The notes: a model not told the origin generated them from the letters alone. A DNA stretch of 64,000 bases from CAVPOO01 sp963707015 (GCA_963707015.1 CAVPOO010000017.1:100245-164244), one strand, 5' to 3'. Counted from the stretch's first letter, positions 53,213 through 62,015 are shown. Numbers and translations: made by a program.

Positions 53213-53439
53213 GGTCCCCGCCGGAAGCGCGAATCCCTCAACAGCGTGCCAGTGAGTCAGCAAGCCACTGGCGGCCTCATAGAATCCAAACAAAAATATA
53301 ACGTTACTGATCGACCTATAGTTTCGGATGGGGTGGCCGAAACACTTCGTACGTCGGTTTTGCCGAAACGCGAGCCAGCCGAAGCGTTGGCCAGGGGATG
53401 GGAATTTACTGGGAAGTGAATGAGTAAGGAGATTCACGC

Positions 53440-53643
53440 ATGTTAATTTTGACTCGCAGGGTTGGTGAAACCCTCATGATCGGAGACAACGTTACGGTCA
53501 CGGTACTGGGCGTAAAGGGCAATCAGGTCCGCATCGGTGTCAATGCGCCGAAAGAAGTTGCAGTTCACCGGGAAGAAATCTACGAGCGTATCCGCCGCGA
53601 ACAGGAAGAGGGCAAAAACACTGCTGCTTCCGGCAAAGAGTAA
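53440..53643 (+). CDS. csrA: Carbon storage regulator CsrA
   Basis: A 67-residue RNA-binding dimer that blocks or stabilises target mRNAs at GGA motifs. The sequence MLILTRRVGETLMIGD and the RNA-contact residues near IRIGVNAPKEVAVHREEI are fully conserved. TAAGGAG precedes the ATG. A GGA-rich candidate sRNA at 28.5 kb could be its antagonist. Confidence 0.98.
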   Translation: MLILTRRVGETLMIGDNVTVTVLGVKGNQVRIGVNAPKEVAVHREEIYERIRREQEEGKNTAASGKE

Positions 53644-53734
53644 AGGCAGCCAGTCTTTACGTGATACGGACGCATAGGTATCCTACGACTCCTGCCGCTG
53701 AAGTTACCGACACAGGTTCAGCTTCATGCGGTAA

Positions 53735-53825
53735 GGAGAGATGGCCGAGCGGCTGAAGGCGCTCCCCTGCTAAGGGAGTATGGGTTAAAAGCCCATCGAG
53801 GGTTCGAATCCCTCTCTCTCCGCCA
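53735..53825 (+). tRNA. tRNA-Ser(GCU)
   Basis: A 91-base tRNA including the encoded CCA. The acceptor GGAGAGA/TCTCTCC pairs; the anticodon loop CTGCTAA puts GCU at 53769-53771; a long class II variable arm is present; the T arm is GAGGGTTCGAATCCCTC. It is placed after csrA as expected. Confidence 0.97.
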
Positions 53826-53833
53826 TATTCAAT

Positions 53834-53860
53834 AAAAGGGCCCAACGGGCCCTTTTCTTA
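53834..53860 (+). terminator. Rho-independent terminator after tRNA-Ser
   Basis: AAAAGGGCCC-AAC-GGGCCCTTTT, a ten-base-pair perfect stem with a three-base loop, nine bases after the tRNA, followed by CTTATTT. Confidence 0.88.
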
Positions 53861-54045
53861 TTTCGGGCGGCAGATTTTGAGTGATCTTGCCCTTTTCGAG
53901 TTCTTAGAAACGCCGTGACCGGTGAGGGCGTTCCCATCGCTGTGGTGCGTGCTTCACCCGGCCTGGCCCGGGTCGCGGCAAGGCGGCATCTCCCATCTCT
54001 TGCCTTGAACTCCAACAATCGATCCGGGATAATCACCGACCTTAT

Positions 54046-54122
54046 GCGCCCGTAGCTCAGTTGGATAGAGTACCTGGCTACGAACCAGGCGGTCGGGAGT
54101 TCGAATCTCTCCGGGCGCGCCA
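54046..54122 (+). tRNA. tRNA-Arg(ACG)
   Basis: A 77-base tRNA with encoded CCA. The acceptor GCGCCCG/CGGGCGC pairs; the anticodon loop CTACGAA has ACG at 54080-54082; the T arm is GGGAGTTCGAATCTCTC. An integrase gene ends 31 bases beyond its 3' end, so the 3' half is the likely attachment site of the element to the right. Confidence 0.97.
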
Positions 54123-54153
54123 TAAATTCAAGTAACAACAAATGGTTATCGCT

Positions 54154-55290
54154 CTAACTGGCAGCTGATTTTTTGCCTCCCGCTCCGGGTGTGCCGGATA
54201 ATGTGCGGGAATAAGATTGCACTACCTTTGGTGATGACAAAAGATCTGCATATTCAGCCAAGTGTTCAGGAGCCAGATGGGCATACTTCTGTACCATCCT
54301 GATGTCGCTCCAGCCCCCGAGTTCCTGAAGCACATGGATCGGTGTTCCAGCCTGAACGTGCCAAGAAGCCCAAGTGTGTCTCAGGTCGTGCCAACGGAAG
54401 TCTGAGAAGCGGTAATCATCATCCGCATGATGAGGATAGAGCGAGTTTTTAATCCGCCTATCTTTCTCCACGTACTTCCGTATACCTGCACGATCCAGGG
54501 CCTTTCTCCAGGCCGTACTGCCAGCCTTTAGAATCGGTTTCCCGTTATAGGTGAACACGCGTTGAGCATGTCTTCCTTGCTGCTGACGCAGTACCACCGT
54601 TGCATCCTCATTCAACGGTACACCGATTGGTTTACGGGCTTTGGCTTGATCCGCATGTATCCAGGCAATACGACGTTGAAGGTCAACCTGAGACCACTCC
54701 AGCCCAGTAACATTGGCCTCTCTAAGCCCCGTTGCCAATGCAAACCGGGTCATAGCCTCCAGATGGCCTGGTAACTCCAGAAGCAACTTGTCAGCATCTT
54801 CTCGCGTTAGCCATCGGATTCGACGCTTGGTTTCAGGCAACATCCGTATAGCTGGTGCCCGGTCTATCCACTCCCATTCCACATTAGCGCGATGAAGAAT
54901 GGCGCGAACCACTTCCAACATACGGTTGACCGTCGAATTGGTTACTCCTGAGGCTTTCTTAGCGGTAGACAGATCAACAATCAGGTCACGGGTGATCTCA
55001 TCCAAGAATCGGCCACCAAGGAACGGATCGGCCCACCGAAGATGGCGGATATCGTCTGACTGCGTGGTCTTGGTTGCTGTTTCATCGATCCAGCGGACAA
55101 CGGCATCTTCCCATGTTCGCCTTGGCCGATCTCCAAGTTTGGAGACCCTCCAGAGGTCGGCTTTCAATCGGTCTTCGTACTCCGTTGCGAGTCGTTTGTC
55201 GTCAGTTTTAGTAGATTGGCGTATCTCCTTTCCGTTTGGTGCCGTGAAGCGACACCACCAGTAACGACTTTTTGGGCGTTTGTAGAGCAT
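54154..55290 (-). CDS. Phage-type tyrosine integrase
   Basis: A 378-residue tyrosine recombinase. An N-terminal core-binding domain (about 60-150) is followed by the catalytic domain with Arg in ATGLREANVTGL, His-x-x-Arg in HDLRHTWASWH, the GGWSD box and the Tyr in MVQKYAHL. It lies at the left end of an accessory region, pointing towards the 3' end of tRNA-Arg, the standard arrangement for an element integrated into that gene. The gene overlaps the upstream HTH gene by 127 bases, and FlhC/FlhD-like regulators lie further upstream in the same direction. Confidence 0.93.
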   Translation of the reverse strand: MLYKRPKSRYWWCRFTAPNGKEIRQSTKTDDKRLATEYEDRLKADLWRVSKLGDRPRRTWEDAVVRWIDETATKTTQSDDIRHLRWADPFLGGRFLDEITRDLIVDLSTAKKASGVTNSTVNRMLEVVRAILHRANVEWEWIDRAPAIRMLPETKRRIRWLTREDADKLLLELPGHLEAMTRFALATGLREANVTGLEWSQVDLQRRIAWIHADQAKARKPIGVPLNEDATVVLRQQQGRHAQRVFTYNGKPILKAGSTAWRKALDRAGIRKYVEKDRRIKNSLYPHHADDDYRFSDFRWHDLRHTWASWHVQAGTPIHVLQELGGWSDIRMVQKYAHLAPEHLAEYADLLSSPKVVQSYSRTLSGTPGAGGKKSAAS

Positions 55291-55490
55291 GGTGTAGTAC
55301 CTCCCTCATACGACGCCCGCCCGGGCTTAGAGTAACGAGAGCGAATGTAATCAACAAGGTCTTCTTCAACGAACACCCAGCTCTTGCCCAGTTTGGCGCC
55401 GGGGACCGCTCCCGAAACGGCTTTGCTTCGAAGGGTTTGCGGGTGCATCTTGAGGAGCTCGGCCGCCTGTTTGAGACTCAGGGTGTTCAC
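55164..55490 (-). CDS. AlpA/MerR-like helix-turn-helix protein
   Basis: 108 residues with a DNA-binding domain (about 1-52): LSLKQAAELLKMHPQTLRSKAVSG, then GAKLGKSWVFVEEDLVDYI, the helix-turn-helix_17 pattern of small excisionase-like proteins. The rest (about 55-108) is polar, lies in the overlap with the integrase and may be disordered. It is a candidate excisionase or regulator of the integrase. The long overlap is unusual; the true stop is as shown, so the tail is real only if the overlap is translated. Confidence 0.75.
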   Translation of the reverse strand: MNTLSLKQAAELLKMHPQTLRSKAVSGAVPGAKLGKSWVFVEEDLVDYIRSRYSKPGRASYEGGTTPCSTNAQKVVTGGVASRHQTERRYANLLKLTTNDSQRSTKTD

Positions 55491-55658
55491 AAGGAAATTC
55501 CCTCGGTCACTGTTGGATCCCTGACTTCAGGGCGTTGCCACAATGACCACAGGTCATGCGCCGGCGTCTCCAGGATTGCGGTACTGGAGAAACGGGCTGT
55601 TTCCAAGTTGCCTTCTGACTTTTGAATGTGGCATTGAAAGCGAACCGCAGTTCATGGG
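55491..55658. other. Gap between FlhC-like and HTH genes
   Basis: 168 bases with no supported gene. A minus-strand frame crosses it out of phase with the FlhC-like gene; its end contains CGHCGNALKSG, and no family is recognised. Confidence 0.3.
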
Positions 55659-56267
55659 TTACTGTAAATGGCGCCACCCGCACTCTGGACACGTCGTCTT
55701 TCGTCGTCCTTTCCGATAGCCACTCCGGGCTGCGCCACAGGCTGAACACCGGAAACTCTGGGTCAGTCGGCAGCCTGGGCAGAGTACCCGCGTGCTGTCC
55801 CGGGGGACGGGGAAGGGCGTATGACAGGACGTGCAGTCGCGCTCTATCCAGAGCTGCGACCTGATGAGATCTGGCACGAAGGCAACGTGAGTGATATCGA
55901 GGTGTGGTTCCTGGACCAGAAAAAGGTAGGTCTCGTAGACTTCGATCAGGCGTCTGGCGGATCGGTCCTCTGAGTGACCGAAGCGCTGGTAGAGTTTCCA
56001 GACCAAGGCAGCATGGAGCATGCGATACTCGCTTCTCACATACCACGTATCGGAAAAAGGCGCCTGACCCGCTGGAGAAGGGCGTCGGTGGATCTCACGA
56101 TAGAGCCGATTTGCGTTGGTCTGATCCATCCCAGTCAAATGGCGGACCAGACCGGCACGCGCGCCGAGTTCGATGAGCCGGATAGCCTCCAGGGTGCTTG
56201 CCGCCGTGATCCAGGCAGGCAGTTTGCGCACGGCCGTTGTCGACAGGGATGACGGTTCGCTATTCAT
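55659..56267 (-). CDS. FlhC-family transcriptional activator with extra zinc ribbon
   Basis: 202 residues. The N-terminal half matches the FlhC pattern (AIRLIELGARAGLVRHLTG, RLYREIHRRPSPAGQAPFS, and a WY in the expected place). FlhC forms a hexamer with FlhD and activates promoters. The C-terminal part has four CxxC pairs (CTSC, CPGC, CSAC, CPEC), whereas enteric FlhC has a single four-cysteine zinc site, so there may be two zinc ribbons. The FlhD-like gene is six bases upstream. There are no flagellar genes nearby; the neighbours are an integrase and an AlpA-like gene. FlhDC-type pairs are known master activators of mobile elements (SetCD, AcaCD, BisDC), and that role is inferred here. Confidence 0.85.
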   Translation of the reverse strand: MNSEPSSLSTTAVRKLPAWITAASTLEAIRLIELGARAGLVRHLTGMDQTNANRLYREIHRRPSPAGQAPFSDTWYVRSEYRMLHAALVWKLYQRFGHSEDRSARRLIEVYETYLFLVQEPHLDITHVAFVPDLIRSQLWIERDCTSCHTPFPVPRDSTRVLCPGCRLTQSFRCSACGAARSGYRKGRRKTTCPECGWRHLQ

Positions 56268-56273
56268 GTCAGA

Positions 56274-56615
56274 TCAGGCATCGACGAGCAGCCCTGCGTG
56301 GTCCAGAATGATGCGGAGTTCCTCGGGATTCCCCGCCTGCAGGGCGTTGAGCAACCGCTGCCACCACCACGCCGCATGCCGAGGCGCAATCAAGGGCGGT
56401 TTGAACTGTGTGATGAGCGCCAATTCCCGGGGACTGATCTCTGACAGCAGTTGAACGAGATCATCGGGCATCCCCAGTAGCATGGCGCCAGCCCTGGGAT
56501 TGGACCGAGCCAGATCCCGGGCCTGTATCAGGTATTCCAAATTGACCTTGGAAAAATCCCAGTCCATGGGCACGTACTCAGATGAACGTTTGGCTGCGTA
56601 GTAGCGCTGAATCAC
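56274..56615 (-). CDS. FlhD-like transcriptional activator subunit
   Basis: 113 residues; the core (about 25-95) reads like FlhD: VNLEYLIQARDLARSNPRAG, MLLGMPDDLVQLLSEISPREL, and an AWWWQRLLNAL segment at the C-terminal helix. It starts with GTG four bases after AGAGG, or with the ATG at 56567. A 23-codon frame with a much stronger ribosome site overlaps its start. The FlhC-like partner follows after six bases. Confidence rests on the paired context; alone the sequence is divergent. Confidence 0.78.
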   Translation of the reverse strand: MIQRYYAAKRSSEYVPMDWDFSKVNLEYLIQARDLARSNPRAGAMLLGMPDDLVQLLSEISPRELALITQFKPPLIAPRHAAWWWQRLLNALQAGNPEELRIILDHAGLLVDA

Positions 56616-56649
56616 TCAGCCTCTTCGGCGCGAAACGACACTTGAGCAT
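56578..56649 (-). CDS. Possible 23-codon leader peptide before the FlhD-like gene
   Basis: The ATG at 56649 follows a strong GGGAGGTG site. It encodes MLKCRFAPKRLSDSALLRSQ plus three residues and stops inside the FlhD-like gene, in another frame. The FlhD-like GTG at 56615 lies within it, so ribosomes on the leader could open or block that start. It could also mark a frameshift in an originally longer FlhD. No homology is recognised. Confidence 0.35.
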   Translation of the reverse strand: MLKCRFAPKRLSDSALLRSQTFI

Positions 56650-57318
56650 GTTGGCACCTCCCTGGTTCACGACGGTTTCCTTCCGTGTCCTCTTGTGCAA
56701 GCCATCCTAACGAACCGGCTAGCGGAAATAACGTCGGAAAGCGCCGGCTGGGACGGCCGCTTTCCTTCACAATTCCCTTTCTACACTGCGTTTCGTTGTG
56801 TCGGTCAGGCCTATACTCTTGTCCTTTAATAAAACTAAATCAGGGTCTTAGGGCCACTGACTGAGCCGGTTGGCATAGCTTGAATAAACTTGTAACAATT
56901 ACAAGGCGAGCACGATAAATTGAGCCAAAGGCGCACAAAGACATTAGGGGGAACCGCTATTGGCCGTGTTGTGCGGGCGTTGCGATTGGATACATCATCG
57001 ACGCAGTGCCGGCATGGAGGGCGTGTCTGGCGGCGATCGGTGAACTCACTCCGCTGGGGTGCTCGCCGCTGGCCAAGTTCGGGAAGCCATCGTAACGGTC
57101 GTCACAGCGGAGGTGGGGGAATTGGGTTGCTCAACTGACTACATGCGCATCGTTCACGGTGTGCCCGAGAGCTTTTTCAGTCGGCCGTCGATGTGGGCAT
57201 GCAGCCGCCTGTCTGCCCATTTCAGCCGCGTATTTACCCCCGTCGCCCACCGGGTCTTATTAAGGATCGATATGTCGCGGTACGCGCATGATCGCCCGCG
57301 CTCAGCGGAGTCGCTGCG
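56650..57318. other. Intergenic region between FlhD-like and response regulator genes
   Basis: About 670 bases with no supported gene. It separates divergent genes and should hold both promoters, but I could not define a -35/-10 pair with normal spacing. The part left of 56900 is more AT-rich. Confidence 0.35.
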
Positions 57319-57963
57319 ATGATCAGAATCCTGCTGGCGGATGATCTGGGGATGATGTTGCACCTCTTGACCGGTCTGTGTGAATCCGATGCAGATTTCG
57401 ATGTCGTCGGTGCCGCGGAGACCGGTGAAGAGGCGATCGAGCTGGCGTTGCGTCTCAAACCGGATGTGATGGTCCTCGATATCAAGTTGCCCGGCATCTC
57501 GGGTCTGGAAGTCGCCCGGCGCCTGACGCGCCGGTTACCGGATACCAAGATTGTCGTGCTGACGTCGTTGGACGGCTACGGTTTTGCCGCCCGCGCGATG
57601 GCTGCCGGTGCCAAGGCCTTCCTCACCAAGCAGGCCGTGGCTCTGGAATTGGTGAACGCCATTCGCAAGGTCTATGCGGGCGGCAGCTACCTGGACTCAG
57701 AGATGGCACAACGCATGGCGTTGGCCCATATTCGCGATGAAGGCTCACCCGTCGATAAGCTCAGTGACCGGGAAGTCAATGTGCTGTTGCTGATGCTGCG
57801 CGGGCACACTACGGCGGAAATTTCGGAGAAATTGGCCTTGGCGGCGAAAACGGTCGAGCACCATCGCCGCAGCCTTCGCCAGAAACTCAATGTCACGACG
57901 GACGCCGAGCTTGGTGTCGTCGCTGCGCGTTATGGATTGGACCCCTTGGCGGAAGGCGTGTAA
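57319..57963 (+). CDS. Orphan NarL/GacA-like response regulator
   Basis: 214 residues. It has a receiver domain (about 1-120) with DD at 8-9, phosphoacceptor D54 in VLDIKLPG and K in FLTKQA, then a LuxR-type helix-turn-helix (about 150-195) with LSDREVNVLLLMLRGHTTAEI and KTVEHHRRSLRQKL. The general resemblance is to UvrY/GacA. No sensor kinase is adjacent, so it is an orphan or works with a kinase elsewhere. It lies in the accessory region divergent from the FlhDC-like pair. Confidence 0.9.
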   Translation: MIRILLADDLGMMLHLLTGLCESDADFDVVGAAETGEEAIELALRLKPDVMVLDIKLPGISGLEVARRLTRRLPDTKIVVLTSLDGYGFAARAMAAGAKAFLTKQAVALELVNAIRKVYAGGSYLDSEMAQRMALAHIRDEGSPVDKLSDREVNVLLLMLRGHTTAEISEKLALAAKTVEHHRRSLRQKLNVTTDAELGVVAARYGLDPLAEGV

Positions 57964-58288
57964 CTGACGGTTATCGACCAACTCAGACATCCGCGACTGT
58001 CTCCGACAGTAACCATCCGTAGTTAGTTTCAACAATGCTCATGACTCTGCAATCTTGCCAAGGTCCCACGCGCGCACAACGCCGAAAACCAGCAATTGGT
58101 CGAAGGGCGTGTCACGACCCATTGCAGTGATTCGCGAAAGCCGCTGAATCAGCCCGAATTGGGTAGAATCTGGGCTTAAGAACAATAATTGGGTGACCCA
58201 GAAGTCACGCATTAGGGGGTCGATACGGAACACTAGTCCCAGGCGCGAAAACGCCGACTGACTATCGCAACCAGCAGGAGACCTGGAA
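57964..58288. other. Gap between response regulator and VOC genes
   Basis: 325 bases; nothing recognisable except the ribosome site AGGAG before the VOC gene. A 64-codon minus-strand frame (58039-58233) has no features that support it. Confidence 0.35.
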
Positions 58289-58657
58289 ATGATCGCACAT
58301 ACAACGTTACCCGTGAGCGACTATAAGAAGTCAAAGGCGTTCTACGTGCAGGCTCTCGCGCCGCTCGGCTATAAGAACAACATGGAGGACGGCGAGGCGG
58401 CTGGCTTCAACGACGGCAAGAATACCGACCTCTGGATCGTGCGCGTGGATCCCGTCGTACCGACTCATCTCGCTTTCGAGGCAAACAGCCGACAAGAGGT
58501 TGAGGCTTTCTACAAGGCGGCGTTGGCCGCAGGCGCGACTGATAATGGCGGTCCGGGCTATCGTGACTACTGGCCGGGCTACTATGCCGCGTTTGTCTAT
58601 GATCCTGACGGCCACAATATCGAGGCCGTCTGGTACGACTACGAAAAAGTAGACTGA
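58289..58657 (+). CDS. VOC-family (glyoxalase/bleomycin-resistance-like) protein
   Basis: 122 residues spanning one complete vicinal-oxygen-chelate module: MIAHTTLPVSDYKKSKAFYV at the start and AAFVYDPDGHNIEAVWYD at the end, the latter providing the metal-ligand Glu of the second half. Such proteins include glyoxalases, dioxygenases and drug-binding proteins, so the substrate cannot be told. A good ribosome site (AGCAGGAG) is present. Small VOC genes are common cargo of mobile elements; no integron attC site was recognised after it. Confidence 0.85.
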   Translation: MIAHTTLPVSDYKKSKAFYVQALAPLGYKNNMEDGEAAGFNDGKNTDLWIVRVDPVVPTHLAFEANSRQEVEAFYKAALAAGATDNGGPGYRDYWPGYYAAFVYDPDGHNIEAVWYDYEKVD

Positions 58658-58926
58658 GCCTTTTCCAGTCTGATGACTTATCTTCAGCTTGAAACCGGAG
58701 CAATCGGTGGTGCGCCGAACAAAGCGTAGAAGTTGATCGAGTGAGGGAAGGGGCGCAGTTGGCCAAAGACGGAAGTGCAGCGATGTGATTCCCGAGTGAT
58801 TTACTCAGATGAGTAATTTCGACCCATTGCAGACAATAAGCCAATCCTGATATTCCACCCTCTCGGGACACAAACTCGCTCTTCTGCTAATCTGCCAAGC
58901 CATACCGATGACGCAAGGATGCGGTC

Positions 58927-60411
58927 ATGGCGCAGACCGGCAAGGATGCCAGTCCGAGCGGCGGTGTTTACCGGTATGTACGCCACCGCCCGGAAACCAC
59001 TCTCCTGTATCGGCTCGTTGCCGAGCACTACCCGGTCTTTGCTGATCGGATGGCCGAGCAGGGGACACCGTTGCCGGAGTATGCCCAGCGTGAGTTCGAT
59101 GAGTATCTGAAGTGCGGCCGCTTGGAGCACGGGTTCCTGCGCGTGCGCTGCCAGTCCTGCCACGCTGAGCACCTCGTTGCCTTCAGTTGCAAACGCCGCG
59201 GCTTTTGCCCCAGTTGCGGGGCCAGGCGCATGGCCGAGAGCGCAGCGCTGCTGGTCGATGAGGTCCTGCCCGAGGCCCCGATGCGCCAATGGGTGCTGAG
59301 CTTTCCGTTCCCGCTACGCTTCCTGTTCGCCAGTCGTCCTCAGGTCATGGGCAAGGTGCTGGGCATCGTCTATCGCGTGTTATCCACCCACCTGATCCAC
59401 AAAACCGGGTATACGCACGCGACCGCCAAGACCGGCGCCGTCACCCTGATTCAGCGCTTCGGTGGCGCCCTCAACCTCAACGTTCACTTCCACATGCTGC
59501 TGCTCGACGGGGTGTATGTCGATGGCCGGGCAGGTCCGGTGTTCCACTGGGTCAAAGCCCCGACCAGCACGGAACTCACACAACTGAGCCACACCGTTGC
59601 CCGACGGGTTAGCCGTTTCCTTGAACGCCAGGGTCTGCTGGTACGCGATGACGAGACCGCGTATCTGAGCATGGACGCCGAAGGTGACGATCCCATGGAG
59701 GCCCTGATCGGACATTCCGTCACCTACCGCATCGCTACCGGACCCCGACAAGGCCGCAAGGTGCTGACCCTACAGACCCTGCCCGCCATCGATGAACCCT
59801 TCACCACCCGTGCGGGCAACGTCGCCGGATTCTCGCTTCATGCCGGCGTCGCGGCCAAAGCCAATGAACGCGACAAGCTCGAACGCCTGTGTCGTTACAT
59901 AACGCGGCCCGCCGTGTCGGAAAAGCGACTCTCGCTGACCGAACACGGCCAAGTCCGCTACTCTCTCAAGACCCCCTGGCGCGATGGCACCACGCATGTG
60001 ATCTTCGAGCCGCTGGATTTCATCGCCCGTCTGGCCGCCCTGATACCCAAACCCAGGGTGAACCTCACCCGTTTCCATGGCGTGTTCGCACCCAACAGCA
60101 AACACCGGGCACTGATCACACCGGCCCGACGCGGCAAGGGCTGCAAAACCTCCGATGAGGCACAAGACCGCACCCCGGCCGAGCGCCACGCCGCCATGAC
60201 CTGGGCACAACGGCTCAAGCGGGTGTTCAACATCGATATTGAAACCTGCCAGGCCTGCGGCGGCGTCATGAAGGTCATCGCCTGCATTGAAGAACCATTA
60301 GTCATCCGGCAGATCCTTTCTCACCTGGACCGAAACGCACCTGCTACCGTGCCCGCATCATTGCCGCAACCCCGGGCGCCGCCTCAAACAGGACTGTTCG
60401 ATACCCTCTGA
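58927..60411 (+). mobile_element. IS91-family transposase, apparently intact
   Basis: A 494-residue rolling-circle (HUH/Y-type) transposase of the IS91 group. It has an N-terminal zinc-binding region with CQSC, CKRRGFCPSCGARRM, then a catalytic domain with HFHMLLLDGVY (HUH-type histidines) and a C-terminal zinc ribbon-like CQACGGVMKVIACIEEP. No terminal inverted repeats are expected for this family, so exact ends cannot be set; AT-rich sequence before the gene and about 60 bases after it may belong to it. A diverged, frameshifted relative of its middle part occurs at the right edge of the window. Confidence 0.92.
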
Positions 60412-60600
60412 ACGGCCTCCCGATGCCGCTTCACGACACGGCAGGGATTCGTCTGTTCTGACTCCGGAAAATCACCGAAACTCAGATGCCAATGACCACA
60501 TTAGCCGCCAAATTCCGGTGTCACCATCACCGGATGACATCGCAACCACTGTCGGACGTGCCAGAATTCGTAGCCCGATGGGTTGGCGTTCATTCAATTA
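60412..60600. other. Sequence between IS91 gene and IS5 remnant
   Basis: No gene is supported; it probably contains the 3' end of the IS91 element. Confidence 0.35.
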
Positions 60601-60714
60601 CAGGGGTTAAACTTCCTATACCCCGCGGTGAAGATCGGGCTGATGAACCTGACCTATAACATGCGGCGGCTGGAGTTCCTGCTCAGGCCGCAATCCGCCT
60701 GGCGCGCCGCCTGA
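60601..60714 (+). pseudogene. IS5-type transposase C-terminal remnant
   Basis: An in-frame tail ends ...YPAVKIGLMNLTYNMRRLEF and a further twelve residues before TGA at 60712-60714. The GLMNLTYNMRR motif is typical of the C terminus of IS5-group transposases. No start or catalytic residues remain. The following sequence to about 60877 (ending near AATCGAGGTGCCC) may be the right end of the same insertion sequence. Confidence 0.7.
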
Positions 60715-60949
60715 GTGGGCGCAAAGCCGCCCAAGGCGGCGGGGAGCGCCGGATAACGCGAGAAAACAGGATCGCATGACCCAGAAAACGACTATCAGCG
60801 GGGTGAAACAGGGCTGCCGCCACGTTGATCACGCCGACGGCATCGTCAGAGCCGATTAATCGAGGTGCCCTTTACACGGCTTTGCGAAATCTTTTATCCC
60901 ATTTACAAATGCCGCGCACCCCCTACCTGCTGTTTGGAGAAATTATTGT

Positions 60950-61867
60950 ATGCACGCAAAATTCGCCACCTTCATCGGATTTGGTATTTCAATCATCTTA
61001 ACATTACCAATTGCGGCAACCGAGCTAAACAGCCCAGTAAATGTTGATGGACATCGCGCAATTTACGTCGATCTTGGCTCCGATCGTACAGCGTTTTTTT
61101 GGGGAGGGCGCGATAAGGCCAACTTTTTTAGAGCAGGTCTTAACATCGGAGGCGATAGCGACCCGCCAACGAGTGGACTATTAATACAAGGTCGGACCGG
61201 AATAGGCACACAGTATCCAATGAGTGCGTTACACGTTTCGGGAGCCGGAGAAGCCGCGGAGGTTACAGTAGCCCCAGATGGGGAAAACGAAGCTTCGCAG
61301 TTGACGATGTGTCAAGATTCTCGTTGCCAGAACAGGTCAGTGTTGCGTTATGACGGAGAACGAAACAGTTTCTTTCTATACTTTAATAACGGGTTAGATA
61401 ATGATCGTACCGCTCTGAAAGTCGAGCATCATGCAAATTCTGCAGCGCGAGTGGGCATTAACGTTCCCGCAGAGCATGACATCAGAAACGAGTTGGAGGT
61501 TAAGGGCACGATTCTCGCTGAAGAAATAGAAGTCGTCGCCAATGTTGCCGACTACGTTTTTGACGACGGTTTCGTTCTTATGCCACTTGAAGATGTCGAC
61601 TCTTTTATTCGCGAAAATCATCACTTGCCTGGCATACCCTCTGAGGCCGATGTTATAGCAGGGGGTGGCGCCGTACCCCTAGGCCAAGCTTTCACTCTAC
61701 TTCTTCAAAAAATCGAGGAACTTACCTTATACGCCATCTCGCAAGAAAAAGAGATCGACGCCTTGAGACAAAAAAATATTGCGCTCGCGGAACAGGAAGA
61801 AAAGATCGTTGCGCTACGCCACGAGCTTGAATCTATTCGCGCCATGATCGATTCGAATACACCTTGA
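60950..61867 (+). CDS. Secreted protein with tail-fibre/S74-like C terminus
   Basis: 305 residues with a signal peptide (about 1-23, FGISIILTLPIAA). The middle (about 25-195) is beta-rich, with glycine-containing repeats such as GRTGIGTQYPMSALHVSG. The region from about 200 (ADYVFDDGFVLMPLEDVDSFIRE, HHLPGIPSEADV) through a terminal coiled coil (about 255-300) is the pattern seen in S74-type intramolecular-chaperone tails of fibre-like surface proteins. The local GC is clearly lower than in the core genes, so recent acquisition is likely. Function unknown; surface fibre or adhesin is a guess. Confidence 0.7.
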   Translation: MHAKFATFIGFGISIILTLPIAATELNSPVNVDGHRAIYVDLGSDRTAFFWGGRDKANFFRAGLNIGGDSDPPTSGLLIQGRTGIGTQYPMSALHVSGAGEAAEVTVAPDGENEASQLTMCQDSRCQNRSVLRYDGERNSFFLYFNNGLDNDRTALKVEHHANSAARVGINVPAEHDIRNELEVKGTILAEEIEVVANVADYVFDDGFVLMPLEDVDSFIRENHHLPGIPSEADVIAGGGAVPLGQAFTLLLQKIEELTLYAISQEKEIDALRQKNIALAEQEEKIVALRHELESIRAMIDSNTP

Positions 61868-62015
61868 TGTTAGCGACGGAAGCCACTAAGAAAGCGAGCC
61901 ACTCGAGGCGAAGGTCGGCAAGACCTTACGGTGTTGTTTTATGTAACGCAGAAGCTAGTAACTGCCGTTGCATGGGATTCATTACTCACGAAGCCGTTCG
62001 ATCAGTGAGGACATC

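Noticed and set aside
53657..54141. Minus-strand reading frames across tRNA-Ser and tRNA-Arg, with peptides such as GERGIRTLDG and RPERFELPTA.
   Set aside because: These are the well-known spurious translations of antisense tRNA genes; both tRNAs fold normally on the plus strand.
58658..58926. Possible integron attC site after the VOC gene (GCCGAACAAAGCG).
   Set aside because: No matching R-site pair (RYYYAAC and GTTRRRY) in the right orientation and no integrase of integron type.
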